A stretch of DNA of 64,000 nucleotides, taken from NCBI GenBank assembly GCA_010909725.1, contig JAACMV010000003.1:992001-1056000 (forward strand). The letters are read 5' to 3'. Below are positions 1 to 10,726 of the stretch, in pieces. Each line of letters starts with the position of its first letter. Position 1 is the first letter of the stretch. The DNA comes from Picochlorum sp. 'celeri'. Its lineage: Eukaryota; Chlorophyta; Trebouxiophyceae. The notes beneath the pieces were generated by a model. That model was given only the letters and a program-made list of their open reading frames with translations. It was not told the DNA's origin and ran no database searches. The position numbers and the translations under genes are program-made.

Positions 1-876
1 AAAATGCGGGTCGAGGGGTCTCCCATGGGTACGTATCAAGAAGAGTATGCAAAGGTTTCATTTGGAAATAATTATTCTAGGCCAGTGATTGGGACAGAAG
101 AGGATATAGAAAGTATTGGAAGGAAAGATGTGGAGAAATTCTTTAGAGAAAAATATGGTCCGGACGCTTTGACCATTACTATTGTTGGAAGTGTGGATCC
201 AGAAGCTGTTAGATTGTATGCTGAAAAGTATTTTGGGAATTGGGTCTCGAGCGTGGGGCACACGGGTTTGTGTACGAATGAACCACTCGCGATACCATCT
301 TTTTCTAGCGATGGTGATCGATGCCTGCGTGGATCAAATTCTGCAGGGCCAATTCTGCTGCGGTCATGGTATAGACTTGGTGTGTGTGACACAGCAGCAT
401 CCATTCCGCTGGACATTGCTGATGAATGTCTCACAGGAGGCAGACACTCTCGGCTGGGAAATGCCCTTGTGATGACGTCAAAAGCGTTAACGGTATCATC
501 ATATGGTACTTTTCCTGGAGAAAAGCACCCATGTCAAATGCTTGTCTATGCTGTTCCGACTGCAGTGAGTGATTTGCAGGAAGTTGACCAGATCATCCTG
601 TCGGAGATTGATGCATTTTGTGATGCGGGACCAACGCAACAGGAGTTGCTTAAATTTATAAAAGGGACACAGTCAGCTGTGTTTGGAGTACTTCAAAGCA
701 ATGCAGGCATGGCCAGCGCGCTTGCATCCTATGAAAATTTGACCACATCTTGGGAGAATATCTACAAGGAAATGTACACTCTTGTGGATCAGACACCCCG
801 ATCGGTTGCAGATGAGTGCTCAAAGTATCTAACGGCATCAAATTCATTCGCTGGATATGTATACAAGTCAATGTAA
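1..876 (+). CDS. M16-family zinc metallopeptidase, C-terminal part (5' end outside window)
   Basis: The reading frame is open to the left edge, so only the last ~291 residues are present. The sequence MGTYQEEY...RPVIGTEEDIE, then FREKYGPDALTITIVGSVDP and YAEKYFGNW, matches the end of the first M16 repeat. A later LTGGRHSRLG matches the 'GGGMSSRL'-type motif of the second, inactive repeat. The HxxEH zinc site belongs upstream and is not visible, so I cannot say whether the enzyme is active. Bacterial-type processing proteases and plant organellar M16 proteins share this layout, so organelle targeting is possible but unseen. The stop TAA is itself part of a TGTAA poly(A)-type signal (872-876), and the convergent GPN2 gene ends only 16 bp further on. 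Confidence 0.8.
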   Translation, partial: KMRVEGSPMGTYQEEYAKVSFGNNYSRPVIGTEEDIESIGRKDVEKFFREKYGPDALTITIVGSVDPEAVRLYAEKYFGNWVSSVGHTGLCTNEPLAIPSFSSDGDRCLRGSNSAGPILLRSWYRLGVCDTAASIPLDIADECLTGGRHSRLGNALVMTSKALTVSSYGTFPGEKHPCQMLVYAVPTAVSDLQEVDQIILSEIDAFCDAGPTQQELLKFIKGTQSAVFGVLQSNAGMASALASYENLTTSWENIYKEMYTLVDQTPRSVADECSKYLTASNSFAGYVYKSM

Positions 877-892
877 TTAATTGGCTATATTT

Positions 893-1840
893 TCATTCAT
901 GTGTTGGTTGATGTATTGATTCATTCACTGCTTCAGGGCTCTGTCTCCCTCGTTTATTCACTCGCTCTTGTATTCTCGCCCATATATCCTCTGGTTCATC
1001 TGTATCTATAGTACTATATCCTTCTAAAAGCCCACCACCACCACCAATACCACCGCCTTTTGCGTATGCATATCCGTTAGCCTTGTCCACCAACTTGATG
1101 ACATATGCCATGCTCTCAACATCCTCCACAGCCAGGGGTGCAAAACTCACAATACTGTAATCTTCTAACAGCCCACATAATTCCCGCGTTGCTTTTGAAA
1201 ACTTTGGATGCATCGTTGGTATCACTGCATCAGCAAGTTGGTCCAAACTATCTGGTTTGAGAAAATATCTCGGCTGAAAGTCAAGTTCTCCAAACTGCTC
1301 CAACATGTCCACCTTTGACAGCACATTGACCTGAGGCAGCCCTAAATGCAACATGGTAGAAAGAGAAACTAAAATGGAAGAAAAATATTTCGACGGCTCC
1401 GTACACAGATGGGAATCCACCAACTGCACAGATGCTAGGTGTATTCCCCATGTTGTGCTCATTGTCTGAATCACATGAAGCAAGCTCGTATGGCATGTGA
1501 ATATCTCCACCTGACCAGGAAGATCAAAGATCAAGTACTTTCCCTCTTTAATAAGGGGATCAATTGCATTCTTGAGCCAATCTACATTTTCCTCCAAGTA
1601 CTCCATGCTGAATACCAACCCACCATTTGGACCCAACTCTGTCTCTTCCTGAACCTTCTCGAGCGACACGAGATCTTTGATATCCACCGCGCATGTATAT
1701 CGAGGATTATCGTTTGCTGGATCTAAATTGATAATGGCATGGGGTCGCGAGCTCACCTGAGTGAAAAACTGCTCCAGACCGTGGCAGTATGTCGTCTTCC
1801 CACTTCCTGGAGGGCCCACTACCAACTGCCCATACGCCAT
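893..1840 (-). CDS. GPN2: GPN-loop GTPase 2
   Basis: This 315-residue protein starts MAYGQLVVGPPGSGKTTY, a Walker A motif at the very N-terminus as in all GPN GTPases. The diagnostic Gly-Pro-Asn loop follows in ELGPNGGLVFSMEYL (about residues 69-83), then the DLPGQVE switch (about 106-112) and an NVLSKVD guanine-specificity motif. Length and order fit eukaryotic GPN2, which with GPN1 and GPN3 assists assembly and nuclear import of RNA polymerase II. A glycine-rich KGGGIGGGGG linker lies near the C-terminus. There is no intron. The gene is convergent with the M16 peptidase and divergent from UBA2, sharing about 180 bp of upstream DNA with it. Confidence 0.93.
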   Translation of the reverse strand: MAYGQLVVGPPGSGKTTYCHGLEQFFTQVSSRPHAIINLDPANDNPRYTCAVDIKDLVSLEKVQEETELGPNGGLVFSMEYLEENVDWLKNAIDPLIKEGKYLIFDLPGQVEIFTCHTSLLHVIQTMSTTWGIHLASVQLVDSHLCTEPSKYFSSILVSLSTMLHLGLPQVNVLSKVDMLEQFGELDFQPRYFLKPDSLDQLADAVIPTMHPKFSKATRELCGLLEDYSIVSFAPLAVEDVESMAYVIKLVDKANGYAYAKGGGIGGGGGLLEGYSTIDTDEPEDIWARIQERVNKRGRQSPEAVNESIHQPTHE

Positions 1841-2020
1841 GGCAACGTATATGGGGTTTTAAATATTTATTATTCGAATGCATGCGTTGCCATCCGGTAA
1901 AGGGAACTATGGAAAGCAAAGAATATGCCTAATTTAAATAATTTATGAAACAGTTCCAGCAATGTGATAGATATCAGGGACAATATCCACGCTCATCAAG
2001 TATATCATTTCCATAAAAGG

Positions 2021-4019
2021 ATGACTGTGAATATAGATTCCAAAACAGGTCCATGGCCGCGTGGATTGTCGACAAAAGACCTTGTTCAGTCAAAAGTGCG
2101 TTTGAATTTCAGAAACTGAAAAAAGTGCTATGCAATGCCTGAATCATGATCAACGGTAGCTGATAATGATATTATGAATTTAAAAAATGCCATCATATAG
2201 GTTAAAGACGCAAAAGTTCTCGTTGTCGGAGCTGGTGGCATCGGGTGTGAATTGCTCAAGACTCTGGCTCTGTCTGGTTTCCAAAATATTCATGTGGTGC
2301 GTTCTATCTATATAGGGTGGTCATCTTGTTGAATCGTTTTCTCTGACCTCTTTCTATCACTATATTGTCTTACAGGTTGATCTGGATACAATTGATGTGA
2401 GCAACTTGAATCGACAGTTTTTGTTTCGAAAGCACCATGTTGGCCAAAGCAAATCCTCTGTCGCAGCAGCTGCCATCAAAAAATTCAGACCAGATATGAA
2501 TATTGTTGCTGAGATGTCTAATATTATGCTTCCTGAATATGATGTGAAGTTTTTTAAGAGATTCGATATCGTGCTGAATGGATTGGATAATATTGAAGCA
2601 CGTAGGCATGTGAATAGGATGTGTCTCTGTGCACAAGTGCCTCTTGTCGAGTCTGGAACAGCTGGGTATTTGGGGCAAGTCACCGTTCATCTCGGGTTAA
2701 AAACAGAGTGCTTTGATTGTCAACCAAAGCCAACACAGAAGTCTTTTGCTGTGTGTACTATTCGCAGGACTCCTGAGAAACCAATTCACTGCATTGTGTG
2801 GTCCAAGGAAGTTGCGTTTCAGGGGCTGTTTGGGGACGGCGATCTAGCTGATATCGGAGATCATTTAGCGTACGAGAAAGATAGTATCGATGCCAAGGAG
2901 TATGCGAGAAAAGTTTTCAAAACCCTTTTCCATGACAATATCAACGGATTACTCAAGGAGGTGGAACAGTCAGAGGAAGATGTGTGGAAGGGGAGGGATC
3001 CGCCAAAGCCACTGGATGTCGAAGGGGAGCTGAAAGATGATATAGAAAAGGGCTTGGATCCATCTTGGTCACCTCCTATAGACCAACATAGAGTGTTGGA
3101 TGTGCACGAGAGCACACAAATGTTTGTCCATGCGATATATAAAATCCTCACCCAGCGAGCAGACTCCGTTGGTTCATTAGAGTTTGACAAGGATGATGAC
3201 GACGTCATGCAATTTGTTGCGGCATCATCAAACTTGAGGAGTTTCTGCTATGGAATTGCGCCTCAGTCATTCTTCCAGGCAAAAGGGATGGCTGGCAATA
3301 TCATCCATGCGATTGCAACTACAAATGCCATTGTGTCTGGCCTGATTGTGGTTCAGGCAATGAAGGTGCTTGCTGGAGCGCAGGAACACATTTCCAAGTA
3401 CCGTGCTGCCTATATTCAGCAGTATCCTAGCAATAAAAAGATTATTGCACCCATTCAATGTATGCCTCCGAACAAGGACTGCCCGGTGTGCAGTCTGGTT
3501 CCCCTGCAACTTCCTGTCAATACGACGACAGTGACCTTTGGCAGGTTTATTAACGAAATCGTGAAATCCGAGTGGGGCTTCAAAGAATTTATTGTTGATA
3601 ATGGGGCTGATTTCTTGTTTGAGGAGGGAGAATTTCTGGAAGAGGATGAGATTGAAGCCAACAACAAATACCTCGACATGCCTCTATGCAAGCTCCCAGG
3701 TGGAGGTATTGTGAACAATTCTGTGGTGACGGTCACGGATGAGGGCTCCAACCTTAAAGTTCCTGTCATAATAATCCATGTGGAGGACACGCCGGATACT
3801 TCCTTGAGCATGTCGTTGCAAGGAGATTTGGAGCAGGCAAAGAAGGCTGCTGCAAGGGAGCAACAGAGGAGAGAAGAGCAGGAGAAACGTGACAAGGAAG
3901 AGATCCATCTGGTCGATGATGATGACCACCATGACAAGGCTTCGTTGAAAAGAAAACGAGAGGACATTGACGGGCAAGAAGAAGAAGACGAAGATGTTGT
4001 CTTGATCTTGGACGATTGA
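2021..4019 (+). CDS. UBA2: SUMO-activating enzyme catalytic subunit (E1 UBA2/SAE2)
   Basis: Three exons: 2021-2095, 2201-2296 and 2376-4019, phase 0 at both junctions, donors GTGCGT, giving 604 residues. Exon 2 encodes the nucleotide-binding loop [20 protein letters not shown], and the junction continues into [18 protein letters not shown], the adenylation core. [17 protein letters not shown] carries the catalytic cysteine that forms the SUMO thioester, and CFDC with CPVC supply the zinc ligands. The C-terminal tail has a KRKRE basic cluster (nuclear localisation) and two acidic SIM-like stretches, IHLVDDDD and [12 protein letters not shown]2 pairs with AOS1 to activate SUMO in the nucleus. 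Exon 1 is inferred from phase and the plant-like N-terminus; an ATG at 2053 leads to a less fitting splice. Confidence 0.93.
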
Positions 4020-4024
4020 TGCCA

Positions 4025-4036
4025 TGTAATATTACA
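4025..4036. promoter_or_regulatory. Palindromic double poly(A) signal TGTAATATTACA
   Basis: This perfect 12-bp palindrome lies 5 bp after the UBA2 stop and 85 bp beyond the stop of the convergent minus-strand gene. Each half is a TGTAA, the green-algal polyadenylation signal, one per strand, so it could serve both convergent genes. TGTAA use in chlorophytes is established; the dual role here is inference. Confidence 0.5.
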
Positions 4037-4120
4037 TACTATATACTGAGATTTGACATTATCTGTTGCATCCAAAACCAGAAGAAGGAATTCTTCATAG
4101 GATTCAATACATTGATAAGC

Positions 4121-5427
4121 TCAGCACATAGATGCAAACACACCATAGATGGCCATAATCAAGAGAGACATGAAGCTGTACCTGTACAGAACAGCTGCGC
4201 TGCTAGGAGCAGATGCAACACACAATGGCCCAGTATCACCGTCTCTTGAGTCGTCTGCGATTCTGGTAATAAGATCTTGTAGTCTTCCATCCTCTGATGG
4301 CTCGGGGCAGGTCGCGTTGTACGTTGCTGTAATTCTCACCTGAGACACCTCATCATTCAGGAATTCCCCAGCACTGCAACCACCTGCATTTGGCTGGAAA
4401 AACAGAGGCCCACCCTGACCAAATGAAGACTGTGATGCAACAGATCTATACCCATTTATACCATCTCCCAAGCATTCATACGAAATATATGAGCCCAACG
4501 CTTGGGTAAAGGTGTCATTGTCATACTGAACAATGGCAAACCCATCTCCAGCAATCGTCCTGAATGCATTCGCAGCCTGAATATCATAAATGCCATGAAC
4601 AACACTCGTAATTCCAGGATATTTAAAGGACGAAGGGCTCACTGCACTCTTGGATGGGTCAAACGGCGGTGGAATACTGGCATACTCCAGCTGATACACC
4701 CCCAGGCCATCAGCATACTCTGCCTCCAGCGCTGCAGGACCACTCGTGTCCAGCCCAGTCACATTAGCCCCTGCAGAGCACGTCAAATTTCCAAAATTTG
4801 GAGGTGGAATCGTCGTCGAGTTCAACAAGATGATCGTTTCACTCGATGCAGGGAAATCTGACCCCACCTCTGGGCACTCTTCTGTACTAGAGATCCAATA
4901 ATACAAATTTGGCGGAACAATCTTCCCCATCTCACACCGCTGCGACACCACCATTGTTCCATTACTGTACAAATCCCGTCGCAATACGGTCGCTCGATAC
5001 TGCACACAGAATGAGCCATTCAGTCCAGCATCCACCTTAAAAACCATCATCAGACAACAACACCCACCTCACCCGGAAGACCGGTACATTCCCACGTCAA
5101 ATACCGACCCATTTGAAGCATAAACTGCTCATCTCCAAGATACAAAGAGGATGAAAATCCAGATGGCAAAATCACCCCGATATACGCCGATTCCTTCTGG
5201 TACAGAGAGCCTCTCAAATCAACCGGACCACCCAAGTTTGCAAATGCAGGAAAGGATGTGCTGTATGGTACGAATGCCTCCTCAAAAATTGGTTCAGATC
5301 CTGGAAATAATGAAGAAATCACCGAAGTATCCTGACCCATAGTGACAGGAATGCTCGAAAGAATGTGTTGTACAAACACCAACACCACGGAGGTGTATAT
5401 CACGTGAGCCATTCCTAGACAGATCAA
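4121..5427 (-). CDS. Secreted, probably GPI-anchored protein; frame interrupted at 5050
   Basis: Two abutting frames (5427-5050 and 5050-4121) look like one ~430-residue protein. The first begins with a hydrophobic signal peptide (start at 5427 or MAHVIY at 5412). The second ends in a Ser/Ala-rich stretch plus a hydrophobic tail (SFMSLLIMAIYGVFASMC), typical of a GPI-attachment signal. Several N-glycosylation sequons (NGS, NST, NLT, NVT, NDT, NAT) support secretion. The halves share a module: GRYLTWECTG before the break resembles GSYISYECLG after it. At the break the stop and next start overlap as TGATG; a 32-nt GTGGGT...AAG intron would also restore frame, but the shortest other intron here is 57 nt. 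I do not recognise the family. Confidence 0.6.
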
Positions 5428-6136
5428 GTATTCCCTTGTATAGCGACAAAATCCTTCTCCATATACCTTTGAATCTATTCAAATATGGTATTACAAGCAC
5501 CTTGCAGGACCCATCAATGATGAGGTCATCAGCAATCAGGATAAGACTGCACGCGTGCTGTCGAGGCATCCAAGACTATGCACAATTCTCATAAGAGAGA
5601 AGACCAGGTGTGGATGGTCTTCAATTCTCAGATATTATCTGATCCCGCGATATTCTATACTCTCACATGAGTCAGTAAATGTATTTGAGGCGCAAGCAAT
5701 TGCGTCATGTCTCATCATACGACGGCCATTATTATGATTATCAGTTTGCAGTCTGGAGACAATAAGGTAGTAGTAGTCCTTGAGATATTTCTCTCTCTCT
5801 CTCTCTTATCAGCAAAGAACTCGGAGAATGGATTGAATTGCACTCATCATGAAGGATCATGTATAGATAGAAAACTGATACAATGTCAATGAAGATGTCG
5901 ACATCTCCAATACAGGCCTACCTAGGCCATGCTCACTGAGCAAAAAATCCCAATCTTCTCTCGTCTTGTGAGTCACAAGTTGTGACTCCTCGGTATCAGC
6001 CATCCCGCCCTCTATCGATTTCTCAGAAAATAATAGATGGGTTTTTGGACAGCATGTCGCATAGTGCGAAGCCATTAGATGCCGAAGACAAGGTTATTTT
6101 CCTGACGAAGAGTTCCTGACGAGTTGTAGGGTTTGT
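5428..6136. other. Intergenic region with (CT)8 tract and a possible minus-strand first exon
   Basis: No recognisable gene fills this 0.7 kb. It contains a (CT)8 run at 5791-5806. A good minus-strand start lies at 6004 (context GGGATGGCT) followed by an acidic, coding-like 27-28 residues ending at a GTAGGC donor (5921/5922) or an earlier GTGAGC donor. I could not connect it convincingly to a second exon. The rest is probably the divergent promoter region of the GPI-type gene and the K+ channel. Confidence 0.3.
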
Positions 6137-6355
6137 GTGACGATTGATGCCGTTACAGTTGATTTCGATGCAACAGAAGTATTCTATGGGATGAAAACAT
6201 ACGGGTTTAAGACTCAGCGCTTGAATTGCTTGCGCCGTGTCGGGTGCTTTGCGTGCCCACCGAGACCATGGCAAAGACAACATCAGGCATCTCAGCTGCG
6301 CGGGATACGCATGCCTCATAAATATCTACATCAGAGTGTTAATGTGCCCTGTGCA

Positions 6356-9300
6356 ATGGCGGTGAACGCGATGGATGGAGATGGGGAGTCTGAAGATGAA
6401 AAAAGTGCCCTGTCTTCTGCTGTTTCATCTCTCCATGCCTTTTTTCGTCGATACGGAACTATTGTTTTTGCTTGGATCAAGTATGCGACTGAGAGGGAAG
6501 AATTCAGGGTTCTAAACAATATCTTTCAGTTTACTGCGTCCTTGGCGTTTGTATCTCTGTATGTTATAGGGACATACAGCCAACCAGTGAAGGGTTCTTT
6601 TAGGTCATGTTTGGAGCTCTTCCTTTGTTTTGTCTTTGCTGGAGAGTTTCTATACCGTTTCTTTCTGAACCATAAAGATGCTGGATCGAAATTTAGAATG
6701 TTGACGACTCCTATAAACGTACTGGATTTGCTGTCGTTTGCGCCAACAATGTTTGAAGTGCTCCTGCAGCAGATTTCACCTGGATTTACATTGGGGCGGT
6801 TCGACCTGCGATGGACAAAGCTTCTTCGAAGCTTGAGAGTTATCCGTATAGGATTGTTAGCCGCAGAGCTGAGGTCGTTGAATCTAAGCACGAAGAGGGG
6901 AGGATGGCTTGCTGCAGGGACGAATTTCAGACTGATTCAGCTTGCTGCCTCTCCTGTTCTGCTTCTCTTCGGTGCATCAGCTATTATTCAGATTGTCGAG
7001 CATATTCCATTTCATAAAGCAGTGTATTTTGTGGCCACAACATTATCGACGGTAGGTGGCTTGTTTTGGGTCGATGTATATAGATAGCAGCACCATGCCA
7101 GTGATGTGTGTACACTCGTGATGTAGGTTGGATATGGAGATGTTGTTGCTCATTCTTTTGTCGGAAAGACATGCGTCGTTATTATGATTGCCATCGGCTT
7201 GGTTCTTATTCCTGTACAAGCAGCTTTGTTTTACAATGAAATCTCTGCGAGGCGTGTGATTCGGGGTTCTTTGCCTGATTGGAGAGGCAAGCCATTTGTG
7301 CTCTTGTCTACACGGTTGACAGAGGTGAGGGCTTTTAGCGATCTTTTTGCAGAGTTTCAACAGGCTTTGGGTTCAACAACATTGTTTCCAAAGACAACAA
7401 AGATTGTTGCGTTGTGCAATCGTCCATCGTTTGAGTTTTCTGCGTTTCAAGAGCTCCATGAGCGCTCTCTAACTCTGGTGGAAGGCTCTGCAGTCTCTGG
7501 AACTGATCTTGTCAGAGCAAGAGCGGAGAAATCGAATGCCATCATATTATTAGCGGATAGATTTTCACCTGATAGTGATCATGAAGACTTGTCCATTCTA
7601 TTTCAGGTTTGGGCGGCAAAAAGCTACACAAAAACAGTGCCATTGTTTGTTCAAACGATGAAGCAGTCTACAGTGGAGCAAATAACGCCATTTCTAGATC
7701 CAGAACAAGATGTTGCCGTAAGTACCGAAGAGACACGATTTAGATTATTGGCGCTTTCTGCAAGTTGCCCTGGAGCGTCAACGTTGATAGGTAATCTAAT
7801 TCGAAGCTCCTCTGTGAGGCCAAAAGAAGCAAGGCAGGACACCTTGGCAGATAGACGATGGCTCCGCCAATATGTGGATGGATGCGAAGCAAGTTTGTCC
7901 AGAGCACCTGTTCAGCGTCATCTCGTGGGTATAGAATTCATTCATGTCGCAGAGTGGCTCTATAGAACAGCTGGGTATGCAATCATTGGGGTGGTTAATC
8001 CAGATGGTAGTGTTGTGATGAATCCGTCCACATGGAAACTCGAGATGGGATATACCTTGCTCATTATAGGGCACGGCACGGTTGAAGTACGAAAAGCTTT
8101 GGCAAAATCATTCATCCCATTGAGCAAATTGAGCAAGGATAACGCCGATGCCATGATCCCAGATGACTATCCGTATGGGTATGTGCGGCAGGCAGCAGGT
8201 ACTGCTGAGAACATTGATGTAGCCGAGTCATGTGAACGAATATACGAGGGGCTGCCTACGACAGATAGTATCGATGTGGATGATATTCCTTGTGTGCCAA
8301 AATATTACTCCGAGACTTTGACATCGCTGCAAGGACTGGCATTTTATGAGACGTACAAGAGTGATGAGGATGCCAAGCAGGAACAGGAAACACAGGGCTA
8401 CCTGTCAGAGGACACATCCAGACGACTGGCTCTTCAGGCAGGCATTTCCAATCCATCTATATCAAATAGAAACGCTGTGGACAGCAATATGTATAGTGAT
8501 CATTTCATTCTGTGCGGACATGCAGGGAGTTTCTTGCAGTTTATGAAATATCTCAGGGCAGCAGAGCCATCCAAACATGTTCAGATTGTGATCCTGGCCG
8601 AGGAATGCCCAGAGGACTTTATGAACGCAGAGTACATGTATGGTCCATGTGATTATGTTATGGGATCACCGACGATTGCGTCGTCGCTCAGAAAGGCAGG
8701 CGCACAGACAGCCAGAGCACTAATCTTCTTGACCAAAGGATCCAGAGATGTCAAATCTGCCCAAGCCACAGGCGCAGCAGTCGAGGTTGTACGAAATACA
8801 AGAGAGGCTGTTCTTGCTGATGCATCAGCTCTTCTTGCGTGTTATGGAGCTGGAGAAGAAAGTGGGTCCACGCTCACCCACGCTGTTGTTGAACTCCTCT
8901 TCACCACATCCATAGAGTTCCTTCAGCCAGGCCTCTTACTCCGTGGTGTGAGCTCTATATACGACGAAGCAACCGTCCGAAAAGGAGAACCCCGTAAATC
9001 ATGGTCAATGAGAGCCCAACAACAGCGCGAAGCTGTCGCCGAAGGCCTCGCAGAATGGCAAGCAAACCCATATTATGCAGCAGGACGCTGCACCGTCCCA
9101 GCACTCATGGACACATTTGCTACCCAAGGATTCTTCACGCGTGGCCTCCTCGTTTCCGTGCTGGGAGAATTATGTGGCGACTTTTCTGAGGAAGAAAACC
9201 TAGGAAAAGGTGCCATGCTCATCCAAGTACCCCTTCCTCCAGACATGGCAGGTAAGACTTTTTCCCAGTGTGCCACAGCCCTTGCCATCTCTGTTGGCAT

Positions 9301-9442
9301 GGTTGTCATTGGTCTCTACAGAAAGAAGATTGAAAACCCAGCAACCAGACTCAGCTACGTTATGACACTGCCCCCGAGGGATGAAGTATTGCAGAAAACA
9401 GACAGATTATTCTGCATTCGCCCAATGGATTGTACAGTATGA
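6356..9442 (+). CDS. Slo/BK-like RCK-domain potassium channel
   Basis: Exon 1 runs to 7051 and exon 2 from 7127; the 75-bp intron (GTAGGT...TGTAG) splits the selectivity filter so that ST joins VGYGD, giving STVGYGD, the K+ pore signature. Upstream are about five hydrophobic segments and an arginine-rich S4-like helix (LLRSLRVIRIGLL). The large cytoplasmic region (~750 residues) has two RCK-like nucleotide-binding units, one near residue 30 of exon 2 and one starting HFILCGHAGSFLQF, followed by ALIFLTKGS and HAVVELLFTTSIEFLQPG as in Ca2+-activated BK channels. Product is about 1003 residues from ATG 6356; the frame is open to ATG 6137 (1076 residues). No calcium bowl is obvious, so the activating ion is uncertain. 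Confidence 0.85.
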
Positions 9443-9806
9443 TGATGCGTCCGCAGGGCCCTGTCAACAGGTTACCAATGACCGGAACCCCGATTGATGA
9501 TGATAATGATGATAAGGGGAACGTACGTCATCCCTCTTTTCTTCACGCTGACATGAATACAAAGCAAAACATATTGATATTTACCCCTCTTTTTAACTAG
9601 TGAAACAGAATAGAGAGAGGCATACGCTCCAATAAAGCGGTAAGCGAGTCGAAGTTCTTCTTCTTCTTCTTCTCTTGAAAAACACGAAACAACAAGTTTC
9701 GCAGCCCGCAGGTGCGACGCCGGCACTTCCCATCATGGAATTTTTCTTCAAATAAATAATACATCTCAAAGACATCTTCTTTGGTGCAGACGCAGACGAC
9801 AAGACC
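9443..9806. other. Intergenic, with GAT- and TTC-type simple repeats
   Basis: This 364-bp stretch lies between the channel and the next plus-strand gene. It contains a TGATGATGATAATGATGAT-like run near 9496-9516 and a (TTC)6 tract at 9655-9674. I see no gene; it is probably 3' flank plus promoter. Confidence 0.5.
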
Positions 9807-10493
9807 ATGGGTCTCTCATACAACGAGAAGCGATATGCCAAGAAGATTGGAAAATGGCTCTGGAGACTTTTCAAAAAGGAGAAACAGAAGAGGGATGCCG
9901 CCAAACTGACAGATCACAAGCCAAGTTCAAGCCTTGCACCACCAATTCCAAGGACCGTGGACGAATTCCTGTCTCTCCGTGACAGAATTGCCAACACCCC
10001 TGAAGGTGGCGCCACCTGCTTCATCTTGGCATTGATCAATTATGTCGACTCTGATCCATCCGTGCACGCAGAAGGAGTGTCAATGATGATCTTATCCATA
10101 TCTGAAGAGAATCTCATCAAGAGCTCCTCGGAAACGGAATCCTACAACGGATATGGGCTGCATCGCAGCGATATTGACAGGCTGGCCCGCGCCACCCCAG
10201 ATATTGCCCATTCCTACATCGCGGGCGCCACCCCAGAAAACGACTATACAATTCAAAATCCGAACTGTGCGTCTATCGGATTCAGAAAACAGGATGACTA
10301 CACAGGAACCATCGCATCAGGCACCAAAAAAGTATTTGTTTGGAGCGGTGGGGCTGCCACAGCAAGACCAATTACCCTCACCTGCAATGTCAAGGGTATC
10401 TGGAAAGTGAAAGAATTCTCCAGCATTGTCGTTGAAGTCCAACCACCTGCAAGTGCATCAAATCCAGCAATGTATGCTGCCCATTCATTGTAA
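9807..10493 (+). CDS. Unknown protein with bacterial-looking domain (possibly DUF6935)
   Basis: Single exon, 228 residues, start MGLSYNEKRYAKKIGKWLW in good context (gaccATGGGT). A short basic amphipathic N-terminus precedes RTVDEFLSLRDRIANTPEGG, then TCFILALINYVDSDPS and SMMILSISEENL, and a C-terminal half rich in beta-type sequence (ITLTCNVKGIWKVKEFSSIV). The TPEGGA-FxLALxxY-DP pattern reminds me of an uncharacterised family common in bacteria; I recall it as DUF6935 but cannot verify this. No signal peptide or membrane segment is present. A patchily distributed, mainly bacterial family in an alga would suggest horizontal transfer, which is inference. The stop codon overlaps a TGTAA signal (10489-10493). 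Confidence 0.65.
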   Translation: MGLSYNEKRYAKKIGKWLWRLFKKEKQKRDAAKLTDHKPSSSLAPPIPRTVDEFLSLRDRIANTPEGGATCFILALINYVDSDPSVHAEGVSMMILSISEENLIKSSSETESYNGYGLHRSDIDRLARATPDIAHSYIAGATPENDYTIQNPNCASIGFRKQDDYTGTIASGTKKVFVWSGGAATARPITLTCNVKGIWKVKEFSSIVVEVQPPASASNPAMYAAHSL

Positions 10494-10535
10494 CTGATTT
10501 ACCGTTATACCACACGGAGCAACAGGCAACGATGC

Positions 10536-10566
10536 GTTGGTTGTCCAACCAACGATCCATGGGATC
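10536..10566. repeat. Two adjacent short inverted repeats
   Basis: GTTGGTTG (10536-10543) and CAACCAAC (10546-10553) form a perfect 8-bp hairpin with a 2-nt loop. It is followed at once by GATCC...GGATC (10554-10566) with a 3-nt spacer. The pair lies 43 bp after the stop of the preceding gene and may be a 3' UTR or termination structure; no function is proven. Confidence 0.5.
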
Positions 10567-10726
10567 GTACCATCCAAGGCCGGTCAAACACCTGCATCGA
10601 CCGAGGATATGTAACCAGCACTGAAAACGGTTACATGTCATGCCCCCACGTCCAAACGACACCCGTATAATTTTTAGCAAGTATTTCTAGTGACGCCCAT
10701 CTCAATAAAAACAATATATTATTATA

